64,000 bases of DNA from the NCBI RefSeq assembly GCF_000740775.1, contig NZ_JFGS01000002.1:300541-364540 (forward strand), read 5' to 3'. Position 1 is the stretch's first letter, and the number at the start of each line of letters is the position of its first letter. The notes beneath the pieces are model-generated. The model did not search any database. It had not been told where the DNA came from and saw nothing but the letters and a program-made list of their open reading frames with translations. The DNA is from Haematobacter missouriensis. GTDB lineage: Bacteria; Pseudomonadota; Alphaproteobacteria; Rhodobacterales; Rhodobacteraceae. This document shows, in pieces, positions 17,043 to 25,737 of this stretch. The translations under genes were made by a program, and so were the position numbers.

Positions 17043-17750
17043 TCAGCCCTTCAGCGCCCCGATTGTCTCCAACATAGCCTCTGCTGAAGGGGTTGGGGCA
17101 ATTTTCAGGCGGCGCGGCGCCTTACCGGACCATGCGGCTGCGACATTCGCACTCATCGCGGCGATGAGAAGCGGCGCGCGGATCGGCCAGCCCGCCACAA
17201 GCCGCGCGGATCGCGGCGAGAACAGCGGCAGGAGCACAGGGCCCTCCGCCTCCAGAAGTCCCAGTGCCTCCGCTGAGGGAGGGAGCGCCACCTGCTCGTA
17301 GGCCACAGCCCCCGTGATCTCCACCTCGTCCCTCAGGGGCGCGACGATATCAGCGGCAAGATGTCGCCCATGCGGGTGAAACAGCGGGCCGGACGGACGC
17401 TCCCGCCGAATGAGGGAGAGCAGGGATGCCGCGTCGCCGCCCGCGGCCCGGGGCGAGAGACCATGCGCCGCCGCCGCCGCCGCCGTGCGTTCCCCCACGC
17501 AATAGGCGGGCAGGCCCAACCCAAAAGGGAGCGCCGCCGCTGCGTTCTCCGATGTCAGAACGATACCCTTTACCCCCTGGGGCAGGACGATGGGCAAGCG
17601 TCGGATCGCCTGCGCAGGCGCAAGGACCACCGCCATATCCGGCCAGAGTGCTGCCACATCGGCGGCGAAACGGCGCGACTGCGCCTCCGGCCGGGTGAGC
17701 AGGAGCGTCGGTGCACGGGCAGAAAGGAGCGGTCGGGTTGTCTCGCGCAT
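17043..17750 (-). CDS. hemD: Uroporphyrinogen-III synthase
   Basis: Cyclises hydroxymethylbilane to uroporphyrinogen III with inversion of ring D, the branch point to heme, bacteriochlorophyll and cobalamin. The 235-aa protein has [12 protein letters not shown] near the N-terminus, a [10 protein letters not shown] motif and the substrate-site [10 protein letters not shown] segment. HemD is poorly conserved, but these motifs and the mic60-hemY neighbours make the call firm. hemC, commonly adjacent, is not here: the next gene upstream is the divergent tsaD, only 60 nt away. Confidence 0.88.
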   Translation of the reverse strand: MRETTRPLLSARAPTLLLTRPEAQSRRFAADVAALWPDMAVVLAPAQAIRRLPIVLPQGVKGIVLTSENAAAALPFGLGLPAYCVGERTAAAAAAHGLSPRAAGGDAASLLSLIRRERPSGPLFHPHGRHLAADIVAPLRDEVEITGAVAYEQVALPPSAEALGLLEAEGPVLLPLFSPRSARLVAGWPIRAPLLIAAMSANVAAAWSGKAPRRLKIAPTPSAEAMLETIGALKG

Positions 17751-17810
17751 GTTGCGGTGTTACCTGCGCGGGGGCGGTCAGGCAACGCGGAAGACCCCTC
17801 GGATCAGATC

Positions 17811-18911
17811 ATGGACAAGGCTCTCACCCTTCTCGGCATCGAGTCGAGCTGCGACGACACCGCAGCGGCGGTTGTCCGGCTGACGCCGGAGGGCCGGGCG
17901 GAGGTTCTCGCGAATGTCGTCGCCGGACAGGCCGCGCTCCACGAGGCCTATGGCGGAGTTGTACCGGAGATCGCCGCACGGGCGCATGTCGAAAAACTCG
18001 ACACCTCGGTGGCGGAGGCGCTGCGAAGAGCGGGGCTGGCGCTTGCCGATCTGGACGGGGTGGCAGTCACCTCCGGTCCCGGGCTGATCGGCGGGGTGCT
18101 GGCGGGCGTCATGCTCGCACGTGGGCTGGCGGCGGGGGCGGATCTGCCGCTCCACGGGATCAACCACCTGGCGGGCCATGCCCTCACCCCGCGGCTGACC
18201 GGGGACATCGCCTTTCCCTATCTGCTGCTGCTCGTCTCCGGCGGTCATTGTCAGTTCCTGATCGTCCACGGCCCGGATCGCTTCGACCGGCTGGGCGGTA
18301 CGATCGACGACGCCCCCGGCGAGGCGTTCGACAAGGTGGCGAAGCTGCTCGCCCTGCCCCAGCCCGGCGGCCCCGCCGTCGAGGCAGAGGCGCGGCAAGG
18401 CGATGCTGCCCGTTTCCCCCTGCCCCGCCCCCTTCTTGACCGTCCGGGGTGCGACATGTCCTTCTCCGGCTTGAAGACGGCGGTGCTGCGCACGCGGGAC
18501 CAGCTTGTGGCCGCTCACGGCGGGCTGCGCCGGCAGGACAGGGCCGATCTCTGTGCAGGCTTCCAGCGCGCGGTAGCCGATGTGCTGGCGCAGAAGGCGC
18601 GTCGAGCCATCGCGGCCTATCTGGAGCTTGCCCCCAAAGCCCCGGCCATCGCTGTGGCGGGCGGCGTGGCCGCCAACGGAGAGATCCGGGCGGCACTTGA
18701 GGAGGTCGCCAACACCCAGGGTCTTGCCTTCGTCGCGCCGCCGTTGAAACTCTGCACCGACAATGCCGCGATGATCGCCTGGGCGGCCATCGAGAGGCTG
18801 CGGGCGGGCATCCCCGACGATCCGGCCGACCTGACCGCCCGCCCGCGCTGGCCGCTCGACCGGAGCAGACCGGCGCTCATCGGCTCCGGCAAGAAGGGCG
18901 CCAAAGCATGA
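17811..18911 (+). CDS. tsaD: tRNA N6-adenosine threonylcarbamoyltransferase
   Basis: Transfers the threonylcarbamoyl group to A37 of ANN-decoding tRNAs, working with TsaB and TsaE (tsaE is at 30675). The 366-aa protein starts [17 protein letters not shown]. It keeps the metal-binding HGINHLAGH motif, [10 protein letters not shown], the [14 protein letters not shown] loop, SFSGLKTAV, and the C-terminal AGGVAANG and [10 protein letters not shown] segments. The frame is open upstream to 17361, but that region is inside hemD on the other strand and 17811 matches the family start. Its stop overlaps the gpsA start (ATGA). Confidence 0.96.
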   Translation: MDKALTLLGIESSCDDTAAAVVRLTPEGRAEVLANVVAGQAALHEAYGGVVPEIAARAHVEKLDTSVAEALRRAGLALADLDGVAVTSGPGLIGGVLAGVMLARGLAAGADLPLHGINHLAGHALTPRLTGDIAFPYLLLLVSGGHCQFLIVHGPDRFDRLGGTIDDAPGEAFDKVAKLLALPQPGGPAVEAEARQGDAARFPLPRPLLDRPGCDMSFSGLKTAVLRTRDQLVAAHGGLRRQDRADLCAGFQRAVADVLAQKARRAIAAYLELAPKAPAIAVAGGVAANGEIRAALEEVANTQGLAFVAPPLKLCTDNAAMIAWAAIERLRAGIPDDPADLTARPRWPLDRSRPALIGSGKKGAKA

Positions 18912-19870
18912 GCGGCGTCGCCATACTGGGCGCGGGCGCCTTTGGCACGGCACTGGCGATCAGCCTTGCCCGGGCGGGGACCGAAGTCGCGCTCTGGACC
19001 CGCGACGCGGATCAGGCGCGCGAGATGCACGACCAGCGGACCAACAGTCGCCGCCTTCCCGGCGAGGTTCTGCCCATGGCGATCAGGGTGACGGAGACGC
19101 TGCCTGCGACGGCCGATCTCCTCCTCCTCGCCATCCCCATGCAGCAGACCGCCGCCTTTCTGGAAACCCACCGCGCGCTGTTCGCCGGTCGGGACGTGAT
19201 CGGCTGTGCCAAGGGGATCGACCTGACCAGCGGCCTCGGCTCCACCGGCCTCATCGCGCGGGCCTGCCCGGACGCCACGCCCGCCGTGCTGACCGGGCCG
19301 AGCTTCGCCACGGATATCGCCAGCGGCCTGCCGACCGCGCTCACGCTCGCCTGCGCGGATGCGGCGGCGGGAGCGGCAATGCAGGAGCGGCTCTCCACCT
19401 CCGCACTCCGTCTCTACCGCACGACGGACGTGGCTGGCGCCGAGCTGGGCGGCGCGCTGAAGAACGTCATCGCCATCGGGGCGGGCGCGGTAATGGGCGC
19501 GGGCCTGGGCGACAGCGCACGCGCCGCGCTGATGACGCGCGGCTATGGCGAGATGACCCGGCTGGCGATGCGCGCGGGTGCGCGCGCCGAGACGCTGGCA
19601 GGCCTGTCTGGCTTCGGAGACCTCGTCCTGACCTGCACCTCGCTGCAATCGCGCAACTTCCGCTACGGTCACGCGCTGGGGTCCGGCGCGGATTGGGACA
19701 GCACCACGACGGTGGAAGGGATCGCCACCGCCCGCGCCATGGCCGCCCGCGCCACGCGCGAAGGGGTGGACATGCCTGTCGTCTCCATGATCGTTGCGTT
19801 GATAGATGGCCGCGTCACCGTGACAGAGGCCGCCGAACGCCTGTTGAACCGACCGCTGAAGGAGGAATGA
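18908..19870 (+). CDS. gpsA: Glycerol-3-phosphate dehydrogenase [NAD(P)+]
   Basis: Reduces dihydroxyacetone phosphate to sn-glycerol 3-phosphate for phospholipid synthesis. The 320-aa protein has the N-terminal Rossmann motif [10 protein letters not shown], a [11 protein letters not shown] loop, [17 protein letters not shown], and the catalytic Lys in [13 protein letters not shown]. The C-terminal domain has [14 protein letters not shown] and SRNFRYG. The gene overlaps tsaD by 4 nt and ends against the YciI-family gene, so the four genes tsaD to EVE are one operon. Confidence 0.96.
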   Translation: MSGVAILGAGAFGTALAISLARAGTEVALWTRDADQAREMHDQRTNSRRLPGEVLPMAIRVTETLPATADLLLLAIPMQQTAAFLETHRALFAGRDVIGCAKGIDLTSGLGSTGLIARACPDATPAVLTGPSFATDIASGLPTALTLACADAAAGAAMQERLSTSALRLYRTTDVAGAELGGALKNVIAIGAGAVMGAGLGDSARAALMTRGYGEMTRLAMRAGARAETLAGLSGFGDLVLTCTSLQSRNFRYGHALGSGADWDSTTTVEGIATARAMAARATREGVDMPVVSMIVALIDGRVTVTEAAERLLNRPLKEE

Positions 19871-20136
19871 TGTACGCTGCCGTGATCTGCCGGGACAAAC
19901 CCGGCGCGCTCGATCTCCGCATGGAGAACCGCCCCGCCCATCTCGCTTATCTGGGCGAAAGCAAGGTCGCCTTCGCCGGGCCGTTCATCGTGGACGGCTC
20001 CCCCGTCGGCTCGCTCGTGGTGATCGAGGCCGATGACCTCGCCGCCGCCGAAACCTGGGCGGCGAACGATCCCTATGCGAAGGCCGGACTGTTCGAAACG
20101 GTCGAAATCCACGAATGGCGCAAGGTGATCGGCTGA
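19870..20136 (+). CDS. YciI family protein
   Basis: An 88-aa protein beginning [17 protein letters not shown]. It has the ferredoxin-like YCII fold pattern: HLAYLGESKVAFAGPF, GSLVVIEADDLAAAE and NDPYAKAGLFETVEIHEW. The His-Asp pair of this fold is retained. YciI proteins are small, possibly catalytic dimers of unknown substrate. GGAGG four nt before the chosen ATG lies inside the end of gpsA. The last base of its stop is the first base of the next gene's ATG. Confidence 0.9.
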   Translation: MYAAVICRDKPGALDLRMENRPAHLAYLGESKVAFAGPFIVDGSPVGSLVVIEADDLAAAETWAANDPYAKAGLFETVEIHEWRKVIG

Positions 20137-20549
20137 TGGCCTTCTGGCTGTTCAAATCGGAGCCCGACACCTGGTCCTGGGACCAGCAGGTCGCCAAGGG
20201 CGAGGCCGGCGAGGAATGGGGCGGCGTGCGCAACTATCAGGCGCGCAACAACATGCGGGCGATGAAGGTGGGCGAGAAGGGCTTCTTTTACCACTCCAAC
20301 ATCGGCAAGGAGATCGTCGGCATCGTTGAGGTATCCGCCGAATCGGCCCCCGATTCCACTGCGGACGATCCGAAATGGGACTGCGTTCATATCCGCGCGG
20401 TGCAGCCCCTGCCCCGCCCCGTCACGCTGGAGGAATGCAAGAACGATCCTCGGCTGAAGGATATGGTGCTCGTCAACAACTCCCGCCTTTCGGTGCAGCC
20501 GGTGTCGGAGGCTGAATGGCAGACTATCTGCGAAATCGGTGGCTTGTAG
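20136..20549 (+). CDS. EVE domain protein
   Basis: The 137-aa protein begins MAFWLFKSEPDTWSWD, the hallmark of EVE (PUA-like) proteins related to human THYN1. Further family segments are WGGVRNYQARNNMRAMKVGEKGFF (read in parts), YHSN..KEIVGI and SRLSVQPVSEAEW. EVE domains bind modified bases in DNA or RNA, and the PUA-like fold fits with the RNA-modification gene tsaD in the same operon. It overlaps the yciI-family gene by one base. Confidence 0.92.
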   Translation: MAFWLFKSEPDTWSWDQQVAKGEAGEEWGGVRNYQARNNMRAMKVGEKGFFYHSNIGKEIVGIVEVSAESAPDSTADDPKWDCVHIRAVQPLPRPVTLEECKNDPRLKDMVLVNNSRLSVQPVSEAEWQTICEIGGL

Positions 20550-20565
20550 CGCAAGGCTGGCGGAC

Positions 20566-21363
20566 ATGGCGGGCAGCATCAGGGTTGGGATCGGCGGCTG
20601 GACCTATGAGCCGTGGCGGGGCAGCTTCTACCCCGACGGGCTACCGCAGAAACGCGAACTGGACTATGCCAGCCGCCATCTGACAACCATCGAGGTCAAC
20701 AGCACCTACTACCGAAGCCAGACGCCCAAGACGTTTGCCGACTGGCATGACGAAACGCCTGAGGATTTCGTTTTCGCCCTCAAGGCACCGCGCTTCTCCA
20801 CCAACCGCAAGGTACTGGCGGAGGCGGGCGAGTCGATCCAGCGGTTCATCGACAGCGGCATCGCGGAGCTGAGGGACAAACTCGGACCGATCAACTGGCA
20901 ATTCATGGCGACGAAGAAATTCGATGCTGAGGATTTTGCCGCTTTTCTCGCCCTCTTGCCGAAGGAGGTGGAGGGCCGCCCGCTGCGGCACGCGGTCGAA
21001 CTCAGACACGAGAGTTTTCTCGTCCCTGAATGCGCGGAGCTGCTCCACCGGCATGGGGTCGCTGCGGTCATCGCTGGGGATTCCGAATTTCCGCAGTTCC
21101 CGGATGTGACGGCGGATTTCGTCTATGCGCGCATCATGGGAACGACCGAAACCGCGGAGGCCGGCTATTCATCCAGCGACTTGGCCCGGTGGAGCGAAGT
21201 GGCCCTGAACTGGGCAAAAGGCGGTGACGGCGGCTTTCCCCCCATTGGGAAAGCCACCGCGAAAAACCCCCGCGATGTCTTTCTGTATGTGATCAGCGGA
21301 CATAAGGCCGCCAATCCTGCCGCCGCGATGGCGCTGATCGAGCGGTTGCCCAATCAGGCGTAA
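20566..21363 (+). CDS. DUF72 domain protein
   Basis: The 265-aa protein shows the TIM-barrel-like DUF72 pattern: GIGGWTYEPWRGSFYP at the start, YASRHLTTIEVNSTYYR, FVFALKAPRF, ELRHESF and the C-terminal DVFLYVISGHKA. DUF72 proteins are widespread; catalytic activity is unproven. I use the ATG at 20566 because the GTG at 20539 lies inside the EVE gene without a better ribosome site. The end overlaps the convergent DUF2853 gene by 10 nt. Confidence 0.9.
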   Translation: MAGSIRVGIGGWTYEPWRGSFYPDGLPQKRELDYASRHLTTIEVNSTYYRSQTPKTFADWHDETPEDFVFALKAPRFSTNRKVLAEAGESIQRFIDSGIAELRDKLGPINWQFMATKKFDAEDFAAFLALLPKEVEGRPLRHAVELRHESFLVPECAELLHRHGVAAVIAGDSEFPQFPDVTADFVYARIMGTTETAEAGYSSSDLARWSEVALNWAKGGDGGFPPIGKATAKNPRDVFLYVISGHKAANPAAAMALIERLPNQA

Positions 21364-21695
21364 ACGGATTCCTTGCCGAAATTCTTCACCAGCAGGTAAT
21401 AGAAAACTGCCCGATATTTGTTGCGTTCGGATTTGCCATAGGTGTCCACTGCCTTCTGGATACCCTCCATCAGCGACGGGCCATCGGGCAAGCCGAGTTT
21501 CTTCATCAGAAAGCTCGTCTTAACCCGTTCCAGCTCAGCGGAATCGGAGGAGGCCACCGTTTCGCTGTCGGAGCTGTAGATTGTCGGACCGCAGCCAATG
21601 GTGATCTTGGTCAGCAGTTCCATGTCCGGTTCCATCCCGCACTTGGTGCGCAGATCGCCGGCATATTTCTCGATCAGTTCGTCGCGTTTGCCCAT
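21354..21695 (-). CDS. DUF2853 family protein
   Basis: A 113-aa cytosolic protein starting MGKRDELIEKYAGDLRTKCG. The family features are an acidic N-terminal helix, KITIGCGPTIYSSDSETV in the middle, and a Lys-rich C-terminal helix around GKSERNKYRAVFYYLLVKNFGK (read in parts). No function is known. The ATG at 21695 is preceded by an AGAGGTC ribosome site; five upstream residues are possible but less likely. Its 3' end overlaps the convergent DUF72 gene. Confidence 0.85.
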   Translation of the reverse strand: MGKRDELIEKYAGDLRTKCGMEPDMELLTKITIGCGPTIYSSDSETVASSDSAELERVKTSFLMKKLGLPDGPSLMEGIQKAVDTYGKSERNKYRAVFYYLLVKNFGKESVYA

Positions 21696-21757
21696 CTGAC
21701 CTCTCCGCATTTGAGATACGGAGAGGTTAGCAGGACATTCACATAACGCAATCTGGC

Positions 21758-23146
21758 TCAGTAACGGTAGTGCTCGGGCTTGTAGGGGCCTTCGACCTTC
21801 ACCCCGATATAGGCGGCCTGATCAGGCCGAAGTTCCGTGAGCTTCACGCCGATCCGGCCCAGATGCAGGCGGGCGACCTTCTCGTCCAGATGCTTGGGCA
21901 GGATATACACGCCAGGCTTGTAGGCCTCGCCATTCCGCCACAGCTCCATCTGTGCCAGAACCTGGTTGGTGAAGGAGGCGGACATCACGAAGCTCGGATG
22001 CCCGGTCGCATTACCGAGGTTCAGCAAACGACCTTCCGACAGGAGAATGATACGGGCGCCCGAAGGCATCTCGATCATGTCCACCTGATCCTTGATATTC
22101 GTCCATTTGTGATTGCGGAGCGCAGCCACTTGGATTTCATTGTCGAAGTGGCCGATATTGCCGACAATGGCCATATCCTTCATCGCGCGCATATGCTCGA
22201 TGCGGATGATGTCCTTGTTGCCCGTCGTGGTGATGAAGATGTCCGCAGTTGCGACCTCATCCTCCAGCAGCGTCACCTCGTAGCCATCCATCGCCGCCTG
22301 AAGCGCGCAGATGGGATCAACCTCCGTCACCTTCACGCGAGCCCCCGCACCGCGGAGCGAGGCGGCCGATCCCTTGCCCACATCGCCATAGCCGCAGACG
22401 ACAGCCACCTTACCGGCCATCATCGTGTCCGTCGCACGGCGGATGCCATCGACCAGCGATTCCTTGCAGCCGTACTTGTTGTCGAATTTCGACTTGGTGA
22501 CGCTGTCGTTGACGTTGATCGCAGGGAAGGGGAGAAGGCCCTGCTTGTGCAGGTCGTAAAGGCGGTGAACGCCGGTCGTCGTCTCTTCCGATACGCCTTG
22601 GAGGAGGTCGCGTTGGCGGGTGAACCAGCCGGGGCTTTTCTCTGCGCGCTTGCGGATTTGCGCAAAGAGCGCCTCCTCCTCCTCCGAAGAAGGATTGGCG
22701 ATCAGCGCCGTCTCGCCCGCTTCGACCCGCGCACCGAGCAGGATGTAGAGCGTGGCATCCCCGCCGTCATCTAGGATCAGGTTCGCGCCTTCCGGGAACT
22801 GAAAGATCCGGTCGGTATAGGTCCAGTAGTCCTTCAGCGTCTCGCCCTTGACGGCAAAGACCGGCACGCCCGATTCGGCAATCGCTGCCGCCGCATGATC
22901 CTGCGTGGAGAAGATGTTGCACGATGCCCAGCGCACCTCTGCGCCCAGCGCGGCCAAGGTTTCGATCAGGACGGCGGTCTGAATGGTCATGTGCAGGGAA
23001 CCGGCGATCCGTGCGCCTTTGAGCGGTTGGGAGGCACCGTATTCCTCGCGGAGCGCCATCAGACCCGGCATCTCCGTTTCCGCGATATCCATTTCCTTGC
23101 GGCCGAAATCCGCGAGCGTGATATCCTTGACGATATAGTCCTTCAT
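21758..23146 (-). CDS. ahcY: Adenosylhomocysteinase
   Basis: Hydrolyses S-adenosylhomocysteine to adenosine and homocysteine, relieving product inhibition of methyltransferases. The 462-aa protein has [25 protein letters not shown], the NAD-binding [31 protein letters not shown], and the C-terminal KPEHYRY ending that reaches into the neighbouring active site. The start at 23146 has AGGAG six nt upstream; twelve upstream residues are non-conserved. The position next to the hvrA-regA-senC genes is the Rhodobacter arrangement. No SAH riboswitch consensus is visible before it. Confidence 0.97.
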   Translation of the reverse strand: MKDYIVKDITLADFGRKEMDIAETEMPGLMALREEYGASQPLKGARIAGSLHMTIQTAVLIETLAALGAEVRWASCNIFSTQDHAAAAIAESGVPVFAVKGETLKDYWTYTDRIFQFPEGANLILDDGGDATLYILLGARVEAGETALIANPSSEEEEALFAQIRKRAEKSPGWFTRQRDLLQGVSEETTTGVHRLYDLHKQGLLPFPAINVNDSVTKSKFDNKYGCKESLVDGIRRATDTMMAGKVAVVCGYGDVGKGSAASLRGAGARVKVTEVDPICALQAAMDGYEVTLLEDEVATADIFITTTGNKDIIRIEHMRAMKDMAIVGNIGHFDNEIQVAALRNHKWTNIKDQVDMIEMPSGARIILLSEGRLLNLGNATGHPSFVMSASFTNQVLAQMELWRNGEAYKPGVYILPKHLDEKVARLHLGRIGVKLTELRPDQAAYIGVKVEGPYKPEHYRY

Positions 23147-23280
23147 GACAGCTCCTGCGTCGCGTTTGCCCGTCGATAGCACCCATGGACAGGAACGGCA
23201 ATGAAACCCCTCCCCTGCGCGGTGACCCTTGCCAACCAGCCGGGTCGGCCCTACCGCTACCCGCGATCAAGGAGCGCAGA

Positions 23281-23880
23281 ATGAAGAAGCCCCCCCGCGC
23301 ATGGCAGAGGATGTTGTCCGGTCGCCGCCTCGATGTGCTGGATCCGACGCCGATGGACATAGAGATCGCGGATATTGCCCACGGGCTGGCCTTCGTCGCT
23401 CGCTGGAATGGCCAGACGCGGGGAGAGTTCCCCTATTCGGTTGCCGAACACTCGCTTCTCGTGGAGGCGATCTTTGCCGAAAGCGAGTTTGGCCAATCCT
23501 CACGCTGGCGACTGGCAGCTCTGCTGCATGACGCACCAGAATACGTGATCGGCGACATGATCTCTCCTGTGAAGGCGGCGATCGGGTCGGATTATGGCAA
23601 GCTGGACGAAAGACTGACCGCAGCCATTCACCTGCGCTTCGGACTTCCCGCCGTTCTCCCGACGGCTGTCAAGAAAGCAATAAAGCTGGCGGACAGCGCT
23701 TCTGCTTGGCTGGAAGCAACACAGATCGCAGGCTTCACCGTGGCCGAGGCGAACAAGTATTTCGGCCGAACGCAGTCGCAATTCGCTGGCCATGAAATAA
23801 TCCCGCGCGCGCCCGTCATGGCCCGGGAGGCATTTCTTGCGCGACATTCCGCCCTGCTGGCGGAAATCGACCAGGGCTGA
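23281..23880 (+). CDS. HD domain phosphohydrolase (YfbR-like)
   Basis: A 199-aa protein with a metal-dependent HD phosphohydrolase core: SVAEHSLLVEA gives the first His, LLHDAPEYVIGDM the HD pair, and KLADSASAWLEA the last Asp. The nearest relatives are 5'-deoxynucleotidase-like COG1896 proteins. The start at 23281 is set by AAGGAG before ATG. It sits between hvrA and ahcY but on the opposite strand to both. Substrate not established. Confidence 0.85.
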   Translation: MKKPPRAWQRMLSGRRLDVLDPTPMDIEIADIAHGLAFVARWNGQTRGEFPYSVAEHSLLVEAIFAESEFGQSSRWRLAALLHDAPEYVIGDMISPVKAAIGSDYGKLDERLTAAIHLRFGLPAVLPTAVKKAIKLADSASAWLEATQIAGFTVAEANKYFGRTQSQFAGHEIIPRAPVMAREAFLARHSALLAEIDQG

Positions 23881-23925
23881 GGCGCGCGTGCCACCCAAAG
23901 CAGATAGCACGCCGCGAAAAGACTT

Positions 23926-24240
23926 TCAGATCGCGAGGTCTTCGAGCTTTCGGCCCGCTTCCAAAGCCGCTTTGACCCAATTGGGCTGACGCCCACGACC
24001 GGTCCAGGTCTGATCGGGATCATGCGGATTGGCATATTTCGGCGCCGCTGGCCCACGTTTCCGCGCGCTGAGCGTTTCGGTAAGATCAGCGATGTCGAAA
24101 CCATGGCGTTTCGCGACTTCTTCCAGTTCCTGGAGAGCGTCGCGCTTCTTGCGCTCTTCGAAAGTGGCGATCGCCCTATCGATTTTATGGCGCATATCCT
24201 TGAGTTCTTTCAGGGATAGCGCCTCGAGATCCATTTCCAT
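23926..24240 (-). CDS. hvrA: H-NS family nucleoid protein, HvrA/Spb type
   Basis: A 104-aa protein with an N-terminal oligomerisation coiled coil (MEMDLEALSLKELKDMRHKI onward) and the C-terminal H-NS DNA-binding loop, KYANPHDPDQTWTGRGRQPNW. In Rhodobacter capsulatus HvrA adjusts photosynthesis and nitrogen-fixation genes and is encoded after senC-regA. The start at 24240 has GGAG seven nt upstream; the 32 codons further upstream are not family-like. A hairpin terminator separates it from regA, so it probably has its own promoter. Confidence 0.92.
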   Translation of the reverse strand: MEMDLEALSLKELKDMRHKIDRAIATFEERKKRDALQELEEVAKRHGFDIADLTETLSARKRGPAAPKYANPHDPDQTWTGRGRQPNWVKAALEAGRKLEDLAI

Positions 24241-24339
24241 TATTCGGCTCCGGAGAAAAACAGTGTCGCTTAGGATAATCTTCTGTTGAAGAATATCCAA
24301 CGGCGGGGGCAACAAATTTTGCGACCCGTTTTGCAACCG

Positions 24340-24362
24340 GCAAAAAGGCTTTCCGCCTTTGA
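24340..24362 (-). terminator. Rho-independent terminator after regA
   Basis: On the minus strand AAAGGC-GGAAA-GCCTTT forms a 6-bp stem (24344-24360), and the RNA continues TTTTTG. It lies 15 nt past the regA stop and before hvrA. Readthrough may still occur because the stem is short. Confidence 0.6.
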
Positions 24363-24375
24363 AATGCGGGGAACG

Positions 24376-24927
24376 CTATTTCGGGCTACGCTTGGCCAGA
24401 ATGCGCTGCAATGTGCGGCGATGCATGTTTAGCCTGCGGGCGGTATCGCTGACGTTGCGATCACACAATTCATAGACCCGCTGGATATGCTCCCAGCGCA
24501 CCCGGTCGGCGGACATGGGGTTTTCCGGAGGTGCAGGCAGATCGCCCCCTCGTGCCAGCAGCGCGGAGGTGATGTCGTTCGCATCTGCGGGTTTGGACAG
24601 ATAATCCGTTGCGCCCGCCTTGACAGCAGCGACGGCGGTGGCGATTGCGCCATAACCCGTCAGCACAACGATACGGCTGTCCGCCCGCTGTTCCCGTAGC
24701 GTCTCCACGACCTCCAGACCGTTACCATCCTCCAGCCGCAGGTCGATCACCGCATAGGCGGGCGCCTGTTCAAGCGCGATGGTGCGACCCTCCGCGACGG
24801 TCCCGGCCAGAACCGGCTCGAATCCCCGCTTTTCCATGGCGCGGGCAAGCCGCTTCAGAAACGGCTCATCATCATCGACCAGCAGGAGCGAACGGTCAGG
24901 GCCGAGGTCGTCTGTATCTTCGGTCAT
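24376..24927 (-). CDS. regA: Redox response regulator RegA/PrrA/ActR
   Basis: The 183-aa protein has an N-terminal receiver domain with acidic pocket LLLVDDDEPF, phosphoacceptor Asp in VIDLRLEDGNGLEV, Thr/Ala in VVLTGYGAI and Lys in YLSKPAD. A short Pro-rich linker follows, then a Fis-type helix-turn-helix NVSDTARRLNMHRRTLQRIL, nearly invariant in RegA proteins. It activates photosynthesis, CO2 and N2 fixation and respiration genes at low oxygen when phosphorylated by RegB (25738). Order regA-senC, with regB divergent, is the classical cluster. Confidence 0.97.
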   Translation of the reverse strand: MTEDTDDLGPDRSLLLVDDDEPFLKRLARAMEKRGFEPVLAGTVAEGRTIALEQAPAYAVIDLRLEDGNGLEVVETLREQRADSRIVVLTGYGAIATAVAAVKAGATDYLSKPADANDITSALLARGGDLPAPPENPMSADRVRWEHIQRVYELCDRNVSDTARRLNMHRRTLQRILAKRSPK

Positions 24928-25011
24928 CTCTCATCCCACGAAATTCGCGGCACTCTAGGCGTGCCGCCGGACCGGGTCAAATCCCGCTCCCGGCAGCCCT
25001 CCATATGGTGA

Positions 25012-25641
25012 TCACATGTGATCTATGAAACAGGCTGCCGTTTCCGCGACCTGTTCCGGCGTCTGGTCACGTCGGATGAGGTCAACGAACCCGTAGCCCG
25101 GCAGCATCAGATAGGTGAAGGTGGAGTGATCGACGAGATAGCTTTCATCTCCCGCGGCATGTTCGGGGACATGGTAGTAGACCTTGTAGGCCTGCGCGGC
25201 CGTGTGGATCTGCTCCTGCGAGCCGGTCAGGCCTATGGCACGGGGGTGCATCGCGCTCGACCATTCGCCCACTACCGCCGGCGTGTCGCGGTCGGGATCG
25301 ACGGTAATGAAGACGGGCGTGACCTCCTTGCCCTTCTCCTCCAGCAGATCGACGGCCTCGGCATTGCGCACCATGTCGAAAGGGCAGACATCGGGGCAGA
25401 AGGTATAGCCGAAGTAAACGAGCGACGGTTTCGTCAGAACCGTCTTTTCGGTCACCGTCTCCCCTTGCCCATCGACGAGGCTGAATGGCCCGCCGATCTG
25501 CCCGGCGCCTCCGGCGATATTGGTGGAGCGGCAGGTAGCGAAGGGATCTTCTTCCCCCCGGCCACTGACGACAAGGAAGGCCAGCCCTCCAAGAAGAGCG
25601 ATGATGAAGCCAGCGGCGAGCGCGGCATAGGTGCGTATCAT
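25012..25641 (-). CDS. senC: SCO1/SenC/PrrC copper-binding thioredoxin-fold protein
   Basis: Membrane-anchored periplasmic protein for CuA/CuB assembly of cytochrome oxidase that also modulates RegB signalling. From the ATG at 25641 the protein has 209 aa; an ATG at 25674 would add 11. It has one N-terminal membrane helix (AALAAGFIIALLGG), the copper motif CPDVCPFD, FITVDPDRDTP, and the distal His ligand in YLVDHSTFTYL. Encoded just upstream of regA with an 84-nt gap and divergent from regB. Confidence 0.93.
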   Translation of the reverse strand: MIRTYAALAAGFIIALLGGLAFLVVSGRGEEDPFATCRSTNIAGGAGQIGGPFSLVDGQGETVTEKTVLTKPSLVYFGYTFCPDVCPFDMVRNAEAVDLLEEKGKEVTPVFITVDPDRDTPAVVGEWSSAMHPRAIGLTGSQEQIHTAAQAYKVYYHVPEHAAGDESYLVDHSTFTYLMLPGYGFVDLIRRDQTPEQVAETAACFIDHM

Positions 25642-25737
25642 CCCGATGAACCCCGTTCCGGTGCGCGGCTGCATTGATCGCCGATCGCGCGCCGATTAAC
25701 AATCACCCCCCGCCCCCATGCGACATCAGGCCCCGGC

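Noticed and set aside
17361..17810. 150-codon N-terminal extension of TsaD
   Set aside because: The frame is open only because it lies opposite hemD; the TsaD family starts at 17811 with [13 protein letters not shown].
23147..23280. Possible SAH riboswitch before ahcY
   Set aside because: The GAGGAGCGCTGC core and matching pseudoknot elements are not present.
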